Source: Choristoneura fumiferana (taxonomy: Eukaryota > Arthropoda > Insecta > Lepidoptera > Tortricidae). Taken from it: a stretch of 64,000 bases of DNA. Numbering within the stretch: position 1 is the first letter of the stretch; each line of letters starts with the position of its first letter. Location: NCBI RefSeq assembly GCF_025370935.1, contig NC_133472.1, forward strand, positions 27,328,401-27,392,400, read 5' to 3'. The notes under the pieces are model-generated. The model saw nothing but the letters and a program-made list of their open reading frames with translations. It was not told the origin of the DNA and did no database searches. Position numbers and translations under genes: made by a program. This document shows positions 14,201-23,200 of the stretch, piece by piece.

Positions 14201-17200
14201 CGTCACATGCAGGCCACCTTGGTTGCAACCCCCCTAATAAAACCCTCGACCTTAATGTGCTTGTCATGAATCCCGTGGACGGTAAATGAGTCATTGCCCG
14301 TACTAATTTTGCTGTCATGAAGCCCAAGGTTGGTAAATGAGTCTTGTTACTGCATGGTGTGCTGCAGCGCCTGCAGTGCGCGGCGCGTCATGCGGGGGGG
14401 GGGGGGGGGGGCGGCTTTGAGCTGGCTCTTCCAAGAGCGTAGTCAGCGGTATCGGCCATTTTTGAAAAAATATTAGTTTTTATTTTACAAATATACAATT
14501 GTACTCGCAAATGTGATGAAAAACATTGTACAGTCACCACACGCGATTGTTGAGCCACTTGCCACTATGCATAATTTAGCGGTGTAATGCAAATCGGGCA
14601 TACTCGTGTGGCATCGTCGTGAACGACTGATAACGAATGATGACATGTCTATTGTTCGTGTAAAAGGATGAGAAAAATATGTGTTTCTATCTTTGTCATT
14701 CGGTATTTCCATCAAATCGGCTGTCAAAAATAATCTGACAGAACATCGGTAATTTATTAAAATTAGACTCCTAAACAACGTTCGGACATAGTCGTGGATT
14801 ACGAGTTTTTCCCGATGTCGTATGACCAATCATGATTTTTCCGCTGCTATAGTTACGTTATAACAATTGTCGCTAGGTTACTGTTTCTTGACCTCTTATT
14901 GGTTAGCTTTGGGTGTAATTACTCTATTGTCAGGTTGGCAGGCTTGGTCTTCCGGTTAGCCAACAGTTAAATTGCATGAAATATAATCTAATCAAGTAAA
15001 TATAATCAAGTAAATAAAAAACTTGAAATTATAAAGATATAAATATAAGGTAAGGAGAAATGCGACTATTACTATATTACGAGTTCAAGGTTTACTTACA
15101 AGGAAAAGTTAATTAAATATTCATATTTCCGTACTGAAAATCAAACTTTGAAAAAAAAAATATAATTGACAATAGGATTGTCAATGTAAATTACATGTAA
15201 ATTGCCAATTTGAACAAGCCTTCCGCGATGCCACCTTCGATTAGCAACGAAACCAGACATCAAATTGTAATTTTGCACAGCAAGGCTTAAGCATACGTGC
15301 AATAGCAAGAACTTTAAATGTGCAGCGAAATACTGTCAGTTTGTGGGTGAATAGGTATGCTGAAGAAGGAGCTATAAATGATCACCGTGAAGGCAACCGT
15401 GGTATTTCGATACTCTCGGCTGAGCAACGCGATGAGATGCGACAGAACTACGAAAATAATGGCTTTATATCCACCAATTATTTCGCAGACCGTTTCAATT
15501 TGCACCCCAATACCATCCGGAAATATCTACATTCGATGAATTTGCACCATATACGTCCCGCATATAAGATTGCTTTGACAGAAGCTCACAAAGCCGCACG
15601 ATTAAATTTTGCTCGTCAATACCGAAATTTTGATTGGAGTAATACAATATTGTTGTGATGAAAAATCCTTTAAATCTAGTGACCACGGCCGTTTGCATCT
15701 CTGGCGGTATGACAATACACGATATATGGAAATCATGTGATACCAAACCGGGAGTCAGGTCGTATCAGTGCAATTTATGGGGCTGGATGAGCTCTGCTGG
15801 TGTAGGCGAGCTGGTCCCATTACCTCCCAGAACTAATGCTCAATTTACGTCAGTGTATTAGACGAAAGCATGCTGCCCACGGTAAGGACAGTTTATACAG
15901 AGGAAGAAAGTACCAAATTTTAACTTCGTACACGACAACTGCACGATACATAAAGCCAGAATTGTGAATGACTGGTTCCATCAACATCGAAACGAAATTA
16001 CGGTTATACCTTGGCCTGCTAAATCCGCGGATCTTAACCCCATAGAGAACCTGTGGGGTTTAATGGTTCAGAGATGGGAAAACCGGAATGAGCGAACGAG
16101 AGAGGCCGTTGAAAGTCATTGTCAAGAAGTATGGGAAGACTTGCGAGGAAGTGGTCATTGTACTCAGTTGGTCGAGTCTATGCCTTCGCGTCTCCAATCT
16201 GTAATAGACAACCATGGGCATATACCAGCTATTAGCTTTACCCACACGAGTTAAGTTTTCTTAAATAATGTGTATTTTTTTGCACTGTTATATTTAAAAA
16301 TAAAATAAATAAACAGTCATGATATATTTTTGTTTTATGAACATGCTTAATAGTCGAGTAATCAATTCAAGTAGACCTTGAAAATAAATCAATATAGGAA
16401 GAGGTTTTGGCTCTTAATCTCTTGTCATTCCCGACTTCATCCGAATGCTGAGTAACCAAGCCGATGGTAACAAAGATTGTAATATAACTAATGCAATATG
16501 GCGGAAAATCGGCGATTCGATGACCATAGACATAAATAGAGTTCGGATTAAATCGTGGGTTCCGAGTTTTTACGAAGTCGAAATGACCAATCATAATTTA
16601 TCCGTACGCTAGCGTTACTATCGCTACGCTAAATCAATTGGGATGTTGACACCACCAATCAACTGACGTACTTTTTATGAGCTGTGCCAAAACACAATTC
16701 TCCCATAGAGTTTAATGGCAAATTTGTTCGCCAACTTAATCGACTAACTATTTATTTGTTTTAAAGCAACAAAAAATCTAATTTTTACAGTAAATCGAAA
16801 ATTAATCTGGTTTTCAGGGCTAAAATAAAGCGTTTTTTTACTGGAGTCGTGCCTACGAATTATTTCTGAATGGCGTTAACAACCCTATTGTCGCTAGGTT
16901 ACCGTAGCTAGACCTCCAATTGGTTGACTTTGGGTGTACTCTGCTGTCAGGTTGCTAGTTCCGGTTCCGGCTCTCCAAAATCCAATAGCCAATTATGGTA
17001 CTATTCAATGGAAAAAATCAATTGTGTAAACAAATGTGGTGACTGACATTGACACTTGACTGACGACTGGCTGACTGACTGACTGACGTTGGATCTAGTG
17101 ATGTGAAAGCTCTTTAAGATACTTCAATCAGCAGTAAATAATTATTTTGAATTTACTCATATTTCATTATTTAATGTTTTCCCTAAGTTTAATTTTTAAA

Positions 17201-20200
17201 AATGGCGAATCACGTATTCTCTTAGTCCTGTTCAAGAGTCATTCACAATGTTTCCATGTCCCTTTTAACTTAAAATGTTTAATAGCATTTTCACAAAGTT
17301 TTAGAATTAGGTATATCTTCAAATATATATACCTAACGTTTTTTCCATACAAACTTACACTCCCATTTATACCCCTTTAAGGGTAGAATTTTTAAAATGG
17401 TGAACATGTATATCCACTTATATTTTTTGACGTATATTTTCCCCAAGGTTTATGATGGAGTATTTTTAGAATTGAAAGGGTCAGTTAAAATATGGATTAA
17501 TTTAGAGTTTTTGCTGCTTAAGTAGCGTAATAGAAAAAGCAACCTGAGATATGTGTGCATAGGAGAAATTTGTATCTTGACTCCTGTCCAACGGTGGTGT
17601 AGGGGTATAGTACGCAGTACGGATTGCTGAGGACCTAGGTTCGATTCCCAGCGCTGGTCTCTTTTTCTGGTTTTTCTGTGCATCCATGTCTCAGTTTGTA
17701 TTTTCGATATAATTTAGAAGAGGCATTTTTAAATTTACATAAGACAGGGAAATGCGAGTAGACACAGGGAAGTGATTCAAAATGATTTTTGGTCCAACAA
17801 TGGACTCCACAGTAAATATGATACTAGTAAATAGAAATCTACATAATTTCTACTATATTACTCTTTTATCGTCCAACTAGTGTTTACCACGGCTTCGCAC
17901 ACGTAAATCATTAGGTCCAGCAGCTGAAATACCGGGATTTTTAAAAATTGCCGTGGGAATTCCGAAAATTAAATCGTTGTTTTCATTGACATTACATTAA
18001 AAACAATCATGGTAAAATTTCATGACTCTAAGCCCAGTGGTTATTAGTTCGAAATTTTATCCCTATCTCGTGGGAATATCGAAATAAAAAGTAGGCTATG
18101 TTTTATTCCAGATGTCAAACTATCTACGTACCAATTTTCATGACAAAGCTGAGCGGTTGTTATTTCAAGATTTTATCCCTATCCCATGGGAATATCGGGA
18201 TAAAAAGTATCCTATGTTGTAATCCAGGTTATCTAACTTTTCGCCAAATTTCATCCAAATCCGTCCAGCCGTTTCAGCGTGAAGAAGTAACAAACATATT
18301 CACTCACTCACTCACAAACTTTCACATTTATAATATTAGTAGGATTAGTAGGATAGTAGGATAGGATTAGAAACCTTTATAAACCTTCATTAAATAGTGT
18401 AACTTAACACAAATAATTAATATCTACGAATAAATTAATTTGCAGAGCCAGCCATAATTATCGGTAGGTAAGGTTGGTTCAGTCAAATAATTAATTTTGT
18501 TGGTACAGCACTAAATTTCCAGAGACTAGACCGACCATAGACCAACTTCGGTGAGGAAAAAATTACCATGTCAATTTGACAAATATAACGGATTTTCGTC
18601 TTCCAATTAATTCTATAAAATAAACATATTTACACGATTATTTCATGATAAAATGATTGTTAAAACAGTGGTGAGCTCATTGAGATGTGAATATGATCGG
18701 GATTGGCGTTCAAATGTAAGTAACTACGGAGTAGTCGTGAAAAAATGCTTTGTTTACACAATTGATTTTTTCCATTGAATAGTACTTTACCTATCAAGTG
18801 ATTCAGTGATTCTAACTGACAAATGACTCTTCACGCTTGTCAAACACAATGACAAAGATACAAATATTAGATGATTAGATTAGATTTTTTAGAAAAATAT
18901 GGCTCTGTCCATTGGAGGACAATTTTGCCAGTGTCTAGTAGGTATTGCCGTTGTACGGTAAAAAATTCTAGAAAACGAAATATGAGAGGTAATGGTGGAT
19001 GAACGATGACAGCGCGAATCATCAAGATACAAATATATTTTTCCTTCTATTATTCGAAGTCGTGTGACTTATCATGCCATGTCTGAATATACGAGTATAA
19101 CCGACTAAACCCGATTAGCATTACACGGCAAAATTACGAACAGTGGCAAGTGGCTCAACAATCGCGTGTGGTGACTGTACATGGGCCAATCAACTATTTT
19201 ACCAACACTTTGGCCGTCTCCTGCGTTACCAAAATTGTCTCTGGCGTTACCAAAAAATCGTACTTCCAACAAGATATTTCACGGTTTAATAGGTTGAACT
19301 TACGTAGGATGGCATGTATTCATGTACAAAAATCTGCAATTGTTTGAAAAATGTCGCGGACAGATTAGTGTCGGTAAAAAAGTTGATTGACCCACATACG
19401 TCTCACGGGCGGTACTAGAATTACGAACATCGACTCATCTTCTTCTTCGACTTCGGGCTTCTAATAGACTCTCGTTCGTAATTCCTTATTTACCGCCCTT
19501 GAGACACAATGTACTATTTTTGATATCTACGGACCTTGAATATTTTTTTGGGTCTAGTGGGTTTCGGCGTCCTTCGATGTTTACCGGCGTCGCCGTCCTC
19601 GCCACGCCGCGCGACGCCCGTGAAAAGAGCTGTGCCGTTATCTAGGACTAGAATCGCATGCACACCTTCGTGACCCACCGCGACCTTAACAGAGAACATT
19701 ATGTTAGTGTATGAAAATAAGAATAGTAAAATTTTAAAGCAATTATGTTTTCAAATTTTACTATTTTTATCCGTCCTTCTTACGCGTCTGAATACAGACG
19801 CGATACACAGATTTTATCGCATCTGCTTCTATCGTTTAGCATAAAGAGGGTAAACTTTTTAAAATTACGAACTGTGTTTTTTTATGAATTAAACAACGCT
19901 AGTCTTTAACCGCGACTTTTCACGCGTAACACATTATACCTGGCAGTTGATTTGAAATTCCGGGATTTTTGTGAATTCCCATTGCAATCCCAAAACATTT
20001 CATTAACGCTAAATATAAAACCCCGGCTCCAAATTTAATCTCTCTATTTTAAGCTCAAAGCCTAGTGGTTAAAATTTTGTGATTTTTATTCCTATCCATA
20101 TGAAAATACAGACATAAAAAGTACAATATTCACAAACTTTCGCATTTATAAATATGAGAATGGATATTATAGCACTCGTTCACTTTCACCAAAAAAGCAT

Positions 20201-23200
20201 TACGGTAGGATAGTTTTTTTTTTAAATTCATAAGCCAAATAATGCAAAAACGAACCTGGACCACTTTACACTTTTTGACGTTAGGAGCGTCGTTTCTTGA
20301 AAACAAAGTTTCTTTCATTAATGTCCACCGTCCTACATGCGGGGAAGCAGCTTTATAGCCTAAGCTAGTACTCTTCCCAGTGTAGTATACCTGAAACAAT
20401 GAGTAATTGACTCATTTCACTTCAATAAGCCCATAACGATGGCAAAGGAGTTATTATATCATTTGAATAATTCAAAAATTCACAGAAAAATTTGCGAGAG
20501 AGATTGTATACGCTACGCATGGCATTCCTACCTATATGAACATGTAAATAGCCTAGTAGAAAAATGTCACATTAAACTTACTATCGCCGTCACCACAAAA
20601 ACTTAGACAATTGTTGAACATGTGAGGGCGTATCAAACACGTCATTATTTTATTTTTATTGTATGATGGTTGCGACGAAAATACCCTAAGCGTGTGCAAA
20701 TAGCCTCATATTAAGCGTAATGGTCGGTTACGGTACGAAACAGGAAGAAACTTTTTGTTAGAACTTAAATTTTTCTGACCATACTACAGATAAAGCTTTA
20801 TTAGACAACTTCTAATAAAAGGTCTTCTATTGACTTGTAATTAAAATTAACTATTAACGGACCTTTCCTGAATTAGTAGTGAGCAGTCCAAAATCCTGTC
20901 CGGTACAGATTCCCGACAGCGGGTCTTCGTCGTCGTCATTCAGTTGCATGGCAACCGGAGCGTCTAATTCAAAGGTTCGCCTAGACAAACCATCTTCAAA
21001 AGGGGCTCGTCCCAATGCTAGCGTCCGTCTTCTTAAGAGATGGACATTAAGTTCTTTACGAGAAGTCAAGATTGTAGGAGTTGTACCCTCAGGGTGTTCC
21101 GATGGCGAGTTGACGTCGTACATTCGGATCGTTAGGCTATCCTGTTAACAATAAAATGTAATTGAATGTAACATATTAATCTGCTTTACGTTTAGATTCC
21201 CGCAAAAAAGAGTAGAAACAGTTCTCTCTTTCATTGAATATATTTCTACAACATTTTGGGTCAATAATACGACATTAACGTGTCAAGTAATTTCTACTCT
21301 TTCACGTGAGAGTCTATTACATTGTTACAATATACACAAAACATAATATTATATTATAACAATAACCGAGTAAATGTGCGACCAAACCGCTGCTTAAAAA
21401 ACGGCGACGGTACGGAATCGCAGTGACGCATCGTATGCGCACCGTTTTTTGCATGCTTTCTACACCGCTGCTTAATACGCAAACGGTGCGGAATCGCAGT
21501 GAATTGCCGTAAACGTCACCACTTTTGTTCGGTAAAGACCTGACGTTTACGGCACGTCACTGCGATTCCGTATTTTAAGCAGCGGTGTGGAGAGCATGCG
21601 ATAAAAATGATGCGCATACGGTGCGTCACTGCGATTCCGTGCCGTCACCGTTTTTTAAGCAGCGGTTTGGTCGCACCTTTAAGTAGCTAAAAGTACTCAC
21701 AAAATTTGTTAATAGAATTAATCCAAGTTGGTTGCCGTCAGTAAAGACAGCCGATTTAGGTTCGACGGGAGCAGGTTGACCAGGCTCCAATCTTATCACA
21801 TTTTTAACTTCAAACGTCTCTTTATCAATTTCATAAACTTCAGTCTTTTTCCTTCCAATTCTTACATAAAGCTTATTCTGTAAAACAGGCAAGGTGGTCT
21901 CATTACTTGATACTATTTTATTAATTCAGACATGATTCTATTACAAAATTATGGTAAGGTACAAATCAAAAATTATGCTAAGTTGAGGCCAGCAACGCAC
22001 CAGCAGTTCCTTGATACTGTAGGCGTTCAAGGGCGGCGGTAATTCTAATTACATAACATCAGGTAAACCGTCGGCCGTTGTCGGCTTTTGTAAATATATA
22101 TTTTAAAAAGTTAGTAAATATTGGAGTAACTTACTTTACAGTAACCTAGCCAGCCGTGTCTATCACTAGCAAAGAAGTCTGGTTTGTACAAATAAACATG
22201 TTGCCTAATAGAACTGCCGTAGCCTGAGCCAATTTTCAGGAGGCCTTTGGAAGTAAAGACGTAAAGGAAGCAGCCGTCGGAGACGAGAGCACGGACTACT
22301 AACTCTCCGGCGCCCGTCATCAGCTGTGGCGGGAGGTCTACGGGGAAACTAGTCACGAGAGACTGATGCGGGACGCCAGAGTTCAACCACTGGTTACGGG
22401 ACGGAGGACCTAGAATTATAGATTGAACACTGCGTTGAAGAGTTGTTAGGTTCGCCGGCACCTGCAAATAAAAATGGCATTACAAACTAAAAAATGCAGT
22501 ACAGCACACTATATATTAATTGCTATTCTTTTCATTAATGAAATACCTGAAGGTATTGCTCAGATAGTACAGGCGCAGACATTATGAGTGACGCTACAGC
22601 ATTCAGTATTAGCTCTGATTCGCCTCTAGCAACAGATAAGGCTATAAGACAGGAACTGCTTAGTGCAGTTAGAGCTGTTGGTGTGTCAGCCAGACCTAGA
22701 GGTCCAGTGCCACTTGCGACTTCCACCAACATTGCGTGCAAATTTGATATTATCTGCAAAAAAAAATAAAAACAAAAAAACTGATTATTCAATTATATGA
22801 AAAGTACATAAAAGAAGTCTGTTGAATATATAAGCCTTCAATGTTATTTTTTTACTAAATATGAATAACATACTGATTGGGCACAGACAGTACTGTATCT
22901 CTTTAAATGTCTAAAAGGGATTTTTATGTCATTTTCATATTTTAACTTTTAAAATTAAATATTTTCCATGTTCAATAACAATTTAAAACACAGTAATATA
23001 CCTCTGTAGGTTCTTGTGCCAGTTCCTCTGGTGCATGGCCTTGAAGAACATCCAGAAGGGCTTTCAGAGCATGCTCACAGAAGTGGGCATTGGTCAAACG
23101 AGCCTGAGATATTAAAGAAAACACCGTACGCAACCCAATACCAGTGATCTATAAAAAAAAAAAATTATGCATTAGTAATTAAATTACGTATAACTATCAA

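Larger units (their letters stand above)
14114..19534. other. hiw intron 9, repeat-filled
   Basis: 5.4 kb with no exon seen. From low to high coordinate: a CATCACA-ended element (14172-14531), family B copies (14520-14960 and 16390-17000) around the Tc1 relic, a tRNA-like SINE head, a Helitron-like element (17877-18344), an inverted family B segment (18740-19190) and a hairpin element (19400-19505). Confidence 0.7.

Noticed and set aside
14392..14412. Poly(G) run as a G-quadruplex regulator
   Set aside because: A single G run inside a mobile element; the parallel copy at 62890 has a different, interrupted G tract, so slippage or sequencing noise is more likely.
15320..16254. Intact transposase gene
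   Set aside because: Frameshifts near 15280 and 15655 and in-frame stops at about 15740 and 15833 break it.
17588..17665. Functional tRNA gene
   Set aside because: Internal promoter boxes are present, but I could not pair a proper acceptor stem or anticodon arm; a SINE head is the better reading.
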